Notes under the pieces: generated by a model
What the model saw: the letters and a program-made list of their open reading frames with translations, nothing else
Told to the model about the DNA's origin: nothing
Database searches by the model: none
Shown: in pieces, positions 52,319-60,754 of the stretch
Layout of the letters: each line of letters starts with the position of its first letter
Numbering within the stretch: position 1 is the stretch's first letter
Made by a program: the position numbers and the translations under genes
Assembly (NCBI GenBank): GCA_965208745.1
Contig: CBDBPN010000004.1
Coordinates: forward strand, 3,348,001-3,412,000
Source of the DNA: VXNE01 sp965208745
GTDB lineage: Bacteria > Pseudomonadota > Gammaproteobacteria > Pseudomonadales > Azotimanducaceae
Direction: 5' to 3'
Length of the DNA: 64,000 bases

Positions 52319-52381
52319 CTCTCTCGGCTCTCTCGGCTCTCTCGGCTCTCTCGGCTCTCTCGGCTCTCTCGGCTCTCTCGG
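52319..52381. repeat. Minisatellite CTCTCTCGG x7
   Basis: Seven perfect copies of a 9-bp unit, 63 bases, lie between tRNA-Val and the SEC-C gene. It is outside a convincing gene. Perfect arrays like this change copy number easily through slippage. Confidence 0.93.
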
Positions 52382-52444
52382 GTCCGGCGGCTGGCCGCCC
52401 GCCGCCGGGTTCCGCGGCGAACGCTCTTGGCTGCGGGGCCGACG

Positions 52445-53851
52445 TCAGTCGAGGCCGAGGGCCTTGCGCAGCATGGCGGTGTCGGCCTGGAGAAGTCCGC
52501 CGTCCGCTCCCTCGATCCCCAACAGGATGGCGTCGACTCGTTCCCGGCCGTCTTCCGTGCGCGCCGCCTCGCGCGGCGTCCGGTCGTCGAGTTCCGGATG
52601 GGGCCGGTCGGGCCATCCGGCCCAACTCTCGTCGGTCATCCGTCTCCACAACGCGCGCGCGGCTTCCGCCACCATTCTGTCCATTTCCTCGTCGATCTCC
52701 TCGATCTCGGCGTCCGAGGCGTCGTCCAAGTCGTCCGGGAAACCTTCGATCTCCTCCAGGAACACCGCCTGGTCGCCGAGGCGCTCATCGGCTTCCCGAC
52801 GAAACGCCTCCGCGCGGCGGGCGGAGTTCACGAAGGCGTCCAGACGCCGTCGGTCGATCTCGATCTCGCCCAGGGTCTTGCCGGGTGCGGCCTCGGGTGT
52901 CGCGGCACCTTCCTTTATCCACGGCAACGCGACGGACACCAGGCGTCCCGCGTCGTCCGTTTTGGCCGGGCGGTCGCCGGCGAGTCCCCTTGTCAGCGGG
53001 GCGAGAGCGTCGCTGGCCTCCTGGGGCGAGCACTGGAGCTCGTAGCGCAGTGTGATGAACCGCAGCGGATCTCCATCCGCGTTGTTCATCTCGAGGGGCG
53101 GAGGATTCAGCACCCTTTTCAGCAAGCCGAAGCAGACGGCGCGCGAGGCCGCGTCGCGTGACGCGAAGGCGGTCGCGTCCCCGGCCTCGATCCCCCAACG
53201 GTCCCGCAGGTCGATGATCGTCCCGGCGTGGGTGGACGGCATGACGACGGGCACGCAGCCCAGGATGATCGAATCTCCGTCGAGCGAAACCACCCGGGCG
53301 TAGACGATGGCGCCGGGTCGCAGGTCCCGCGAGCCGCGGCGCTCATGCACCTCGAAGTCGCGCCGCAACATCAGGTCGCGGAGGGTCACGCCAAGGCCGG
53401 GCCGGACATCGCGCACGATGAAGAAGCTGAACGGCTCGGCGCAGGCCTCGCCGATGAACCTGGCGGTGAAGCTGTCGATCCGGTCCCCGTGTTCGGAGAG
53501 ATAGTGGCGCGCGACGGGTATCGGGGGACGACCGTGAGCGGCCTCCGGGTAGACGTCGCCCGGAACCCAGGTATAGGCCGCCCACGACACGAACACGGGC
53601 TCGAACTCGTCTTCGTCCGCGCCGATCGGCAGCGCGTCGCCCAGGGTGAAGGCAAGCCAGGCGTCGGTCAGCCAGTGTGGCCCGTAACGCTCGCGCGCGT
53701 GCGCCTCGAACCGCGGCCACAGCTTCTCCTCCGCCCGCCGCATGCGCATCCATGGGGCCACGGGGCGGCGCGCCCTGTCCCGATGCAGGCAGCAACGCTT
53801 GTACTTCCTGCCGCTCCCGCAGGGGCAAGGGTCGTTTCTGCCGGCGCGCAT
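52445..53851 (-). CDS. SEC-C motif protein of unknown function
   Basis: A 468-residue cytoplasmic protein starting MRAGRNDPCPCGSGRKYKRCC, the SEC-C zinc-binding motif (C9, C11, C20, C21) found at the ends of SecA and in many accessory proteins. The remainder is acidic near the C-terminus (EEIEGFPDDLDDASDAEIEEIDEEMDRM) and has no catalytic signature that I recognise. ATG 53851 puts the motif at the N-terminus. It is divergent from the ATPase gene. Confidence 0.72.
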   Translation of the reverse strand: MRAGRNDPCPCGSGRKYKRCCLHRDRARRPVAPWMRMRRAEEKLWPRFEAHARERYGPHWLTDAWLAFTLGDALPIGADEDEFEPVFVSWAAYTWVPGDVYPEAAHGRPPIPVARHYLSEHGDRIDSFTARFIGEACAEPFSFFIVRDVRPGLGVTLRDLMLRRDFEVHERRGSRDLRPGAIVYARVVSLDGDSIILGCVPVVMPSTHAGTIIDLRDRWGIEAGDATAFASRDAASRAVCFGLLKRVLNPPPLEMNNADGDPLRFITLRYELQCSPQEASDALAPLTRGLAGDRPAKTDDAGRLVSVALPWIKEGAATPEAAPGKTLGEIEIDRRRLDAFVNSARRAEAFRREADERLGDQAVFLEEIEGFPDDLDDASDAEIEEIDEEMDRMVAEAARALWRRMTDESWAGWPDRPHPELDDRTPREAARTEDGRERVDAILLGIEGADGGLLQADTAMLRKALGLD

Positions 53852-53992
53852 GACGGTTTCGGACTGGCGAGGGCTCAGTGTACCGCGTGATCGTGCGGCA
53901 TGCGTATCGCGCGCGGTGGATAGGTGGGTAGGACAGGATCGGCGACCGCCGGGACGGGTGCTATGCTGCCCTTCCTCGCCAGTGCATGGCTT

Positions 53993-55180
53993 ATGGGGAT
54001 GACGGCAGCCTTCGACAGGGAAGCGGCGCTGCGCTACGCCGGTCAGGAGGACAGGGACGCGGCCCTGTTCTTTGCCGGCCGAGACGTCGAACGCGCCGCG
54101 TTCCGCGCCGGCCTGACGCTCGCCCACTCGCCCGCGGAAGACGGCGGGGATCCGCGCGCCGTGCTCCGCATCTTCCAGGGGGCGCCTGGCTGCGGCAAGA
54201 CCTCCTTCGTGCGGAGAATGCGCGCGGAGAACGACGATGTGCTGTTCGTGCAGGTCGAAAAGGCGCACCTGCGGTCCCTGGCGCTGCTGCGGGAACGGAT
54301 TTGCGATGCGGCCCTCAATGCCGACAAGGGGCGCAACATCGTGGCCTCGCTGGCATCCGCGGGCATGGAGCTGCTTCGCCTCAGGGATGCCGGGAGGAAG
54401 GCAACCTCCTTCGCCGCCGAGTCCGCGGCGGAGAACACCCGCCTCGTCGTCTGGAAGGACGAAGCGCAGGTGCTCGAAGCGCCTTGCGATGCGCTCGTGG
54501 AGTCGCACCAGGGCATGTTGGGCGTTCCGGCGCTCGTGGTCCTTTCCGGCCTGCAGCACACCGACCGGCTTGTCCGCGCCATTCCCGGCCTCTCGCGCCT
54601 GTCGAGCGATGCGGTCGTGCACATGGGCGGCCTCCGGCCCGGAGAGTGCGCGGACTCAACGCGGCAGATGGTGGCCGCTTTCGGGATCGAGGTGGGTGAC
54701 CCCCTGGTCGGGGCGGTTGGAAGCCGGGTCGAGGAAATGTCCGTGGGATGGCCACAGCACCTCAAGGGAGCCCAGACGGCGCTTGCGGAGCAACTCGCAG
54801 CCGTGGACGGCGACCTCTCCCGGATTGACCTCGATGCGGTCGAGCGCAAGTCGGACGCGCGCAAGGCCGCCTACTACACGCAGCGCCTCGACAGCGGGCT
54901 CCTCGCGGAAGATCGCGGTCTGGCGATTCGGGTCGTTTCTCGCATCGGCGACGTCAGTGTCGACTGCCACGTGCGCGACATGGTTGGAATCGTGCGCGAA
55001 GAAGCGCACCGTGCCGGCGCCCGCCGTTCGAGAAAGGCCGCGGAGGCGTACCTCCAGGACATGGTCGGTCATGGGCTGCTGACGCGTCGCGAGTCACCCG
55101 GGGACATCGCCCTCGACCGGTGGCAGGTTGCCGTGCCGAGCATGGTGGCCTGGGCCAACTCGCGTACCTCCGCGCGCTGA
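53993..55180 (+). CDS. P-loop ATPase of unknown function
   Basis: A ~395-residue AAA-type ATP-binding protein: FAGRDVERAAF near the start, Walker A GAPGCGKTS, Walker B-like LVVWKDEAQVLEAP, sensor region VVLSGLQHTDRL, and C-terminal helical winged-helix-like part (AYLQDMVGHGLLTRRESPGDIAL). Likely STAND/ORC-like NTPase in a defence or plasmid-derived context. Starts at 53963, 53993 and 53999 are all in frame; 53993 was chosen. It converges on the MmeI-like gene, 23 bases apart. Confidence 0.65.
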   Translation: MGMTAAFDREAALRYAGQEDRDAALFFAGRDVERAAFRAGLTLAHSPAEDGGDPRAVLRIFQGAPGCGKTSFVRRMRAENDDVLFVQVEKAHLRSLALLRERICDAALNADKGRNIVASLASAGMELLRLRDAGRKATSFAAESAAENTRLVVWKDEAQVLEAPCDALVESHQGMLGVPALVVLSGLQHTDRLVRAIPGLSRLSSDAVVHMGGLRPGECADSTRQMVAAFGIEVGDPLVGAVGSRVEEMSVGWPQHLKGAQTALAEQLAAVDGDLSRIDLDAVERKSDARKAAYYTQRLDSGLLAEDRGLAIRVVSRIGDVSVDCHVRDMVGIVREEAHRAGARRSRKAAEAYLQDMVGHGLLTRRESPGDIALDRWQVAVPSMVAWANSRTSAR

Positions 55181-55203
55181 GGACGCTGTCGCGCGGCGGG
55201 CCG

Positions 55204-55457
55204 CTACGCCCGGAGATTCGACGTCAGCAACGCATCGAGCGCGTCTTCCTCCCCGATGTCGGCCGGCCATCCATAGGCCGCCGCCGCGGCGGCATCGAGG
55301 GCGTCGTGCGCGTCCGCGAGCCATTGCGGCCGGTCGTTGTAGAGCCTCGTGAGGGTGCGGGCACTGAGGGCCTCGGCCGCGTCGTCGCCGCGCGGGACCG
55401 GGCGCGGCGGGTAGCCCGGAGCGGGTTCCTCGACCCACTCCACCCACTCGGGCGGGT
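55204..55457 (-). pseudogene. Out-of-frame C-terminal piece of the MmeI-like enzyme
   Basis: In another frame, after the stop at 55458-55460, the sequence NPPEWVEWVEEPAPGYPPRP ... LTRLYNDRPQWLADAHDALDAAAAAAYGWPADIGEEDAL continues the protein end normally found in this family of restriction-methyltransferase enzymes. About 80 residues are thus cut off by a frameshift near 55460-55480. The C-terminal part is probably not translated as part of the enzyme unless the shift is an assembly error. Confidence 0.75.
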
Positions 55458-58025
55458 TCAGTGCGCGGCGTCCGCGATGGCCGCGGCGCGCGGGTCCCTC
55501 GCATGGGCGGTCGCCGGGAGATCCGGGGACAGGCCCTCCGGGAAGGGGAAGGTCTCGAACGTGCTCGAGGGCGTGTAGCGAGGACGATCCTCCAAGCTGG
55601 TGCCGAGCCGGAGCGACCACGCCTGGTGAAAGCGGCTGTGCAGGATGCCGAAGGTCGTGTCGTCGTCGCGCGCGATGACGATCAGCTGGCTGTCCGGGCA
55701 GATTCGTGCATCCAACCAGACGAAGAGCCGATGTTTGGCGAGGCGCGGCGTCGCGATGTAGCGGGACAGGCCTTCCAGCGCACGCCACATCCCCTGCCTC
55801 GGCTCCACATGACGCCACCAATGGGTGCGGTAGGACGCGCGCCGGTTCCGTTGCCGCATCGGGTAGACGTGGTCCTGCGCGTGCCGGAACGGCGCCTCGT
55901 ACAGGGCCGCCTCCTCCCGCGCCATGTTCCAGCCGAAGTCGACGATCCACTTGTCCGCCGGGCGCCGGGTCACGTCCATCCCGTTGCGCCACGGCGTGAG
56001 CACATCCGAGTTCGGCCGGCCGTTCGGATTCGCGGGTTCGCCCAGCCATTCGCGGGCGCGCCTGCCGGGCACGTCGAAGGGTCCACCCTTGGTGTCCCCC
56101 ATGAAGGCGACCCCGGCGTTGGCATAGAGCCTCTGCGCCCGGGTGAGATCGAGCCCGGAACGCCCGCGTTGCGCCGTCAGGTCGGCGTGTATCGCCTCGA
56201 CGGGTTGTCCGTCCAGGCGCCGTTCGACGACGGCGTCGTCGTCCGCGTGCGCAAAGCACACCAGCGATACGCGCACGGCCGCGCCGTCGATCACCCACGG
56301 CTCGTCGCTCCAGGCATCGAAGATCGGCCGGTCCCGGGTCGCCGCCCGCAAGGCGCGCCGGTTCGCCCCGCCCCGGATCGAGTTGGTGGCGACCAGACCC
56401 ACGCGCCGGGCCCCGCCGCGCGCCACGTGCTCCCCGGCCTTGACGAACCAGTAGCAGACGAGGTCGGCCTCCGCCGGGACCCGTCCGGCATAGACCGCGA
56501 AGACCCTCGAGACGTACTCCTCCCCCAGCCCGGCGTTCAGCAGCTTCCCGCCCAGGAACGGCGGGTTGCCGATCACGGCGTCGACGTCCGGCCAGTCGGG
56601 TTCGCCGGCGTCGTGCGAGAAGATCGCATCGCGACACTCAATGGTGTCGAGGGGTTTCAGGACCGGATCGCGGGATTCCGTGAACCCGTTCCGGCGCATC
56701 CACTGGATCTCGCCGATCCAGACGGACACCCGCGCCAGCTCGGCGGCGTAGGCGTTCACCTCGATGCCGCGCACGTTCGCGGGTCCGACCGCCGGAAACG
56801 ACCGTTGCAGTCCGGGCGCCTCCGCCTCCAGTTGCACGCGGTGCTCCAGGTCCTTGAGCGCCTGCAGCGCCAGATAGAGGAAGTTGCCGGAACCGCATGC
56901 GGGGTCGAGCACGGTGAACTGCCGCAGCCGTTCGAGGAAGGCGCGCAACCGCCGCCCGGCGTCGCGCCGCAACCGCGTCCGGGTCGCGCGGTTCCCGGCG
57001 GCGTCGGCGCGCTCGACGGTTGCGGCGATGTCGGCCTTGGCGGTCTCCCACTCCGCGAGCAAGGGCCGCACCACCGTCGGCTCGACGATGCGCATGATCT
57101 TGTCCCGGTCCGTGTAGTGCGCGCCGAGTTGCGCGCGCTTGTCCGGGTCGAGCCCCCGCTCGAACAACGTGCCGAGGATGGACGGGTCGATCTGCGACCA
57201 GTCGAGGGCCGCGGCCTTCAACGTGGTCGCGACCTCGGTGCGTTCGAGGGGTAAAGCACGGTCGTCGTCGAAGAGGCCGCCGTTGAACCAGACCACCGTC
57301 TCGAAACCGACCCGGCCGCCCGAACGCATCGCGCCGAACAGTTCGCGGGCCAGTACCGCGAACTCGTCCGGCCGCCGCCGGGAGTGTTCGAGCATGCGCG
57401 TGAACATGTCGTCGGGCAGCAGGCCGACATCCTCCGCGAACATGCAGAACACGAGGCGGTTGACGAAGTGCGCGACGCTCCGGGGATCGTGGCCCCGGTC
57501 CCGCAGCGACTGGGCAAGCTCTGCGAAGGTCGCGGCGGCCCGCTCCGTCAGCGCCTGCCGGCTCTCGCCGGGGCGCAGCCGCTCCGGGTCGGACATCGCC
57601 CACCGGAGCCGGTCCCGCACGTCCGCGTCGGCCAGGTCTTCGAGCGAGAACTCGCGGGTCTCGCTGACGCTGTTCGTCCAATTCGTGCGGATGCGGAACC
57701 TCGCCATGTCGGAGACGATCAGGAGCGGCGGGTTCTCCAGCGCGAGGGCGTACTGGCGCAGTTGGCTGAAGGCGGCGTCGAGGTCCGCGTGCTTGCCCTT
57801 GTACTCCCATGCGAAGCAGTGCCGCTTCCACACGTCCGCCCAGCCGTCGCCGCCGGTGTCCTTGCGGGCGCCGCGCTCGAAGCAGTAGCGCTCGCCCGCG
57901 GGATCGGCCTCCGCCGGCGTGGGTTCGCCGAGCAGGCGGCAGAGGTCGATGAAGTGTTCCTGGGCGGCGGAGCGCTCCTTGAGCTCGGAGGCGCGCCACT
58001 TGGCGATGAACTCCCGGGGGGTCAT
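55458..58025 (-). CDS. MmeI-like type IIL restriction-modification enzyme, C-terminus lost by frameshift
   Basis: Single-chain restriction endonuclease plus adenine methyltransferase. The N-terminal nuclease has D64-x9-E74-Y-K76 (WADVWKRHCFAWEYKGK), the D-x9-ExK motif of MmeI-like enzymes. The helical linker (LRQYALALENPPLLIVSD) leads to methyltransferase motif I DPACGSGNF (near residue 371) and motif IV NPPF (near 486), then a target-recognition region. The frame ends at 855 residues (RAAAIADAAH), short of the ~920-940 usual; the missing tail is coded out of frame at 55204-55457. It may be inactive, or the frameshift may be a sequencing error. One-gene systems of this kind give the host modification and cutting together. 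Confidence 0.8.
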   Translation of the reverse strand: MTPREFIAKWRASELKERSAAQEHFIDLCRLLGEPTPAEADPAGERYCFERGARKDTGGDGWADVWKRHCFAWEYKGKHADLDAAFSQLRQYALALENPPLLIVSDMARFRIRTNWTNSVSETREFSLEDLADADVRDRLRWAMSDPERLRPGESRQALTERAAATFAELAQSLRDRGHDPRSVAHFVNRLVFCMFAEDVGLLPDDMFTRMLEHSRRRPDEFAVLARELFGAMRSGGRVGFETVVWFNGGLFDDDRALPLERTEVATTLKAAALDWSQIDPSILGTLFERGLDPDKRAQLGAHYTDRDKIMRIVEPTVVRPLLAEWETAKADIAATVERADAAGNRATRTRLRRDAGRRLRAFLERLRQFTVLDPACGSGNFLYLALQALKDLEHRVQLEAEAPGLQRSFPAVGPANVRGIEVNAYAAELARVSVWIGEIQWMRRNGFTESRDPVLKPLDTIECRDAIFSHDAGEPDWPDVDAVIGNPPFLGGKLLNAGLGEEYVSRVFAVYAGRVPAEADLVCYWFVKAGEHVARGGARRVGLVATNSIRGGANRRALRAATRDRPIFDAWSDEPWVIDGAAVRVSLVCFAHADDDAVVERRLDGQPVEAIHADLTAQRGRSGLDLTRAQRLYANAGVAFMGDTKGGPFDVPGRRAREWLGEPANPNGRPNSDVLTPWRNGMDVTRRPADKWIVDFGWNMAREEAALYEAPFRHAQDHVYPMRQRNRRASYRTHWWRHVEPRQGMWRALEGLSRYIATPRLAKHRLFVWLDARICPDSQLIVIARDDDTTFGILHSRFHQAWSLRLGTSLEDRPRYTPSSTFETFPFPEGLSPDLPATAHARDPRAAAIADAAH

Positions 58026-58371
58026 GGTCGGCGCGGGCCCTGTGCCGAGGCGCTACGTTCCCGCAGGAGCCGATGGGCGATGCGGCTGGTGCGCATCTCG
58101 ATGCCTCGCCACGCCCGGCGCTCGCCGCGCCCGGCGCTTTGGGTTCCTGGTCTCATCGGTCGTGTGCGCCGAGGCGTTGTTCGCATGTGTGCCATGGCCG
58201 AGTCCTCCCGGAACGGAAGGGTCATACGACAAGTCCCCCACTGCAAGGGAAGCAGCGTTCGGCGGGTGGGCCGGAGGCCGCCTCGACGGCGGCGGATCGT
58301 CTTCTGTCCGTGCAAAAGCCGTGGCGCATGGGTAAGGTTCCGTTGCTGCGAAGCACGAGGGCCGACGAGGA
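58026..58371. other. Intergenic region without a recognised feature
   Basis: Divergent spacer of 346 bases between the MmeI-like gene and the Uma2 gene. Short frames on both strands look like chance GC-rich reading. No strong promoter, repeat or RNA was seen. Confidence 0.5.
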
Positions 58372-58944
58372 ATGCAGGCGAGGCGCGGCCGGTCGGGGTT
58401 GGTCCGGAGGGCCACCTATCAGGACGTACTGGATGCGCCGCCGCATCTGGTGGTCGAGGTCGTCGATGGTGAGCTGCACACCCACCCAAGGCCGGCCTCA
58501 CCTCATGCGTTGGCAAGCTCATCGCTGGGGACAGATCTTGCGCAGCCGTTTCAGTTCGGTCGCGGCGGGCCTGGGGGGTGGTGGATCATCGACGAGCCGG
58601 AGCTGCATTTCGGTGATGACATCATCGTGCCGGACCTTGCCGGCTGGCGCCGAGCGCGGATGCCCGAGTACCCCGACGCGGCATTCTTCACATTGGCGCC
58701 GGATTGGGCGTGCGAGGTGCTCTCGCCATCGACGCGCCGCATTGACTTGCATGGGAAACGCCCGATCTATGCCCGCGAAAGTGTCGGCCACCTTTGGCTT
58801 GTGGACCCGGCGGACCGCACCATGGAGGCGTTCGAGTTGCGCGAAGGACAGTGGGTGTTGATTGGGAGCGCCAAGGACGACGATCCGGTGTGCATCCCTC
58901 CGTTCGACGCGATCACCTTCAGCCTGGCAGACCTCTGGCCCTGA
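58372..58944 (+). CDS. Uma2-family (PD-(D/E)XK-like) nuclease
   Basis: A 190-residue DUF820/Uma2 protein: YQDVLDAPPHLVVEVVDGELHTHP, then IIVPDLAGWRRARMPE, WACEVLSPSTRRIDLHGKRPIYARESVGHLWLVDP. The acidic residues of PDLAGW and CEVLSPS belong to the predicted PD-(D/E)XK site. Role uncertain. A related gene is at 27123-27860. Confidence 0.8.
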   Translation: MQARRGRSGLVRRATYQDVLDAPPHLVVEVVDGELHTHPRPASPHALASSSLGTDLAQPFQFGRGGPGGWWIIDEPELHFGDDIIVPDLAGWRRARMPEYPDAAFFTLAPDWACEVLSPSTRRIDLHGKRPIYARESVGHLWLVDPADRTMEAFELREGQWVLIGSAKDDDPVCIPPFDAITFSLADLWP

Positions 58945-59069
58945 CGCTGGACGCCTCTGAAGAGGGGAGTTTCGGTCGCTTGACGGCGACCTCCTCGTCG
59001 GGGGCGCGCAGGCCGATCGCGCCGATCGATCATCAGCGCAGCGCCTCCAGCGCTTCCCGAACGGTACGG

Positions 59070-59099
59070 TTGTTCTCCGACGCGCTCCGGCAGTAGAAT
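59070..59099 (+). promoter_or_regulatory. Possible sigma-70 promoter for infC-rpmI-rplT
   Basis: TTGTTC (59070-59075) and TAGAAT (59094-59099) are spaced by 18 bases, 57 bases upstream of the infC start. The match to the consensus is fair, and the position is right for a ribosomal operon. No translational-attenuator structure is claimed. Confidence 0.35.
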
Positions 59100-59155
59100 C
59101 GCCGCCCCGACGGTCCCGTCCCCGGCACCGCCCGGGCCGGGCCTTGCATGGAGTG

Positions 59156-59707
59156 ATGCCTATCAAGAGATCAGCAGGGAAAGCACAGCCGCCCCGGGCC
59201 GTGCTGAACGAGGACATCCGCGCCCGCGAGGTGCGGCTCGTCGGCGCGGACGGTGGGCAGGTTGGCATCGTCCCCAGGGAGGACGCCCTGGGCGAGGCGC
59301 GGCGGGAAGGACTGGATCTGGTGCTCGTCGCCCCGGATGCCGATCCGCCGGTCGTCAAGGTGATGGACTACGGCAAGCACCTGTTCGACTTGAAGAAGGC
59401 GAAAACGGCGCAGAGGAAGAAGCAGAAGCAGACCCAGGTCAAGGAGATGAAGTTCCGCCCGGGGACGGAAGAGGGCGACTACCAGGTCAAGCTGCGCAAT
59501 CTGGTCCGGTTCCTGGAGGACGGCGACAAGGCCAAGGTGATTCTCCGGTTCCGCGGCCGGGAGATGGTCCACCCCGAACTGGGCACGAAGGTGCTGCAGC
59601 GGATAGAGAACGACCTCGAGCCCTACGCCTCGGTGGAAGCCGCCCCCAGGTTCGAGGGGCGCCAGATGACGATGGTTCTCTCGCCGCGCAACCGCCGAAA
59701 GAACTGA
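59156..59707 (+). CDS. infC: Translation initiation factor IF-3
   Basis: IF-3 binds the 30S subunit and helps choose the initiator codon. The 183-residue product has both domains: N-domain with LNEDIRAREVRLVGADGGQVGIVPREDAL, linker LKKAKTAQRKKQKQTQVKEMKFRPGTEEGDYQVK and C-domain ending EAAPRFEGRQMTMVLSPR. ATG 59156 with GGAG only 2 bases upstream is a poor fit, and the frame is also open at TTG 59144; a weak start is a known feature of infC genes. First gene of infC-rpmI-rplT. Confidence 0.95.
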   Translation: MPIKRSAGKAQPPRAVLNEDIRAREVRLVGADGGQVGIVPREDALGEARREGLDLVLVAPDADPPVVKVMDYGKHLFDLKKAKTAQRKKQKQTQVKEMKFRPGTEEGDYQVKLRNLVRFLEDGDKAKVILRFRGREMVHPELGTKVLQRIENDLEPYASVEAAPRFEGRQMTMVLSPRNRRKN

Positions 59708-59840
59708 CAGGCACGCCGCCGGCGATGGCGCGCCGGCGGAGACGACGGGTACGTCGGTACGGTTCCCGCCAGCGCGGCCCGTGGCATGACGTTGCCGGGA
59801 GGCCGAGCGAGCCGGCACGAACAGACGGGAGCATTTGGTA

Positions 59841-60041
59841 ATGCCCAAGCTCAAGACACATCGAGGGGCGGCGAAACGGTTCCGCCGCACGGCCCAGGGC
59901 TTCAAGCACAAGAAGGCCTTCAAGAACCACATCCTCACCAAGAAGTCCCCGAAGCGGAAGCGCCAGTTGCGCGGGCTCGCGCCGGTTTCCGACGGAGACA
60001 AGTCGGGCGTCAGGCGCATGTTGCCCGGCAAGGCGCGCTAG
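59841..60041 (+). CDS. rpmI: Ribosomal protein bL35
   Basis: A 66-residue basic protein, MPKLKTHRGAAKRFRRTA then FKHKKAFKNHILTKKSPKRKRQLRG, the complete bL35 pattern. It follows infC by 133 bases, as in other operons of this order. Confidence 0.97.
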   Translation: MPKLKTHRGAAKRFRRTAQGFKHKKAFKNHILTKKSPKRKRQLRGLAPVSDGDKSGVRRMLPGKAR

Positions 60042-60059
60042 GGACCGGGAGCAGCAGCC

Positions 60060-60419
60060 GTGACGAGAGTCAAGCGGGGTACGGTCGCCCGCACGCGCCG
60101 GAAGAAGGTGCTCAAGGCCGCCAAGGGCTACCAGGGGCAGCGCAGCCGGAGCTTCCGGGTCGCGAAGCAGGCCGTCATCAAGGCCGGCCAGTATGCGTAC
60201 CGTGACCGGCGGCAGCGGAAGCGCCAGTTCCGGGCGCTGTGGATCGTCCGCATCAACGCGGAGGCCCGTGAGCATGGCCTGTCGTACAGCCGGCTGATCG
60301 CCGGGCTGAAGAAGGCCGACATCCAGATGGACCGCAAGGTGCTGGCGGACCTCGCCCTGCACGAGAAGGACGCGTTCGGCGCGCTGGCGAGCAAGGCCAG
60401 GGAAGCGCTGGCGACCTAG
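60060..60419 (+). CDS. rplT: Ribosomal protein bL20
   Basis: A 119-residue basic protein starting at GTG 60060 (TRVKRGTVARTRRKKVLKAAKGYQGQRSRSFRVAKQAVIKAG ... RQRKRQFRALWIVRINAEAREHGLSYSRLIAGL). bL20 is an early-assembly large-subunit protein and in E. coli a repressor of its own operon. The TAG stop at 60417-60419 contains the TA that borders the MITE, so the element's insertion left the coding sequence intact. Confidence 0.97.
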   Translation: MTRVKRGTVARTRRKKVLKAAKGYQGQRSRSFRVAKQAVIKAGQYAYRDRRQRKRQFRALWIVRINAEAREHGLSYSRLIAGLKKADIQMDRKVLADLALHEKDAFGALASKAREALAT

Positions 60420-60714
60420 TGTCGTGTCACGTGAGTTCTGGCGCTTCAGAGTTCGCCCTGCGCGTCAATGCAAGGCGTGGTCCGCAGGGAATATCGGGCC
60501 GCCCGAAGGGCGCATTGGCAAGGGCCACAACGCGGCAGTGGCGTGCAGGGCGGACTCCCGAAGGGCGCGTCCCACGGGGCCTGTGGCGGTGTTGCGCCCC
60601 TTGGCAATGGGCCCACCATTCCCTGCGGGGAACGCGCCACCGCCACGCTTGCGTGGCGCGGCCACGAGACCCCGTGGGACGCGCTGAAACGTCAGAACTC
60701 ACGTGACACGACAC
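60419..60714. mobile_element. MITE (296 bp) with 31-bp terminal inverted repeats
   Basis: Terminal inverted repeats at 60419-60449 and 60684-60714 match at 29 of 31 positions (GTGTCGTGTCACGTGAGTTC...). Both edges carry TA (60417-60418 and 60715-60716), a Tc1/mariner (IS630)-type target duplication. There is no transposase gene; the interior is GC-rich and partly self-complementary (for example GGCAAGGGCC... and ...GCCCCTTGGC). The insertion separates rplT from pheS, which are neighbours elsewhere. Confidence 0.9.
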
Positions 60715-60754
60715 TAGCCGCGACCCGACGGTCGCGCCTTCGGCGGGTACGACG

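Noticed and set aside
52274..53161. Open frame with (RLS)n repeat
   Set aside because: The repeat comes from the 9-bp minisatellite; the rest is antisense to the SEC-C gene.
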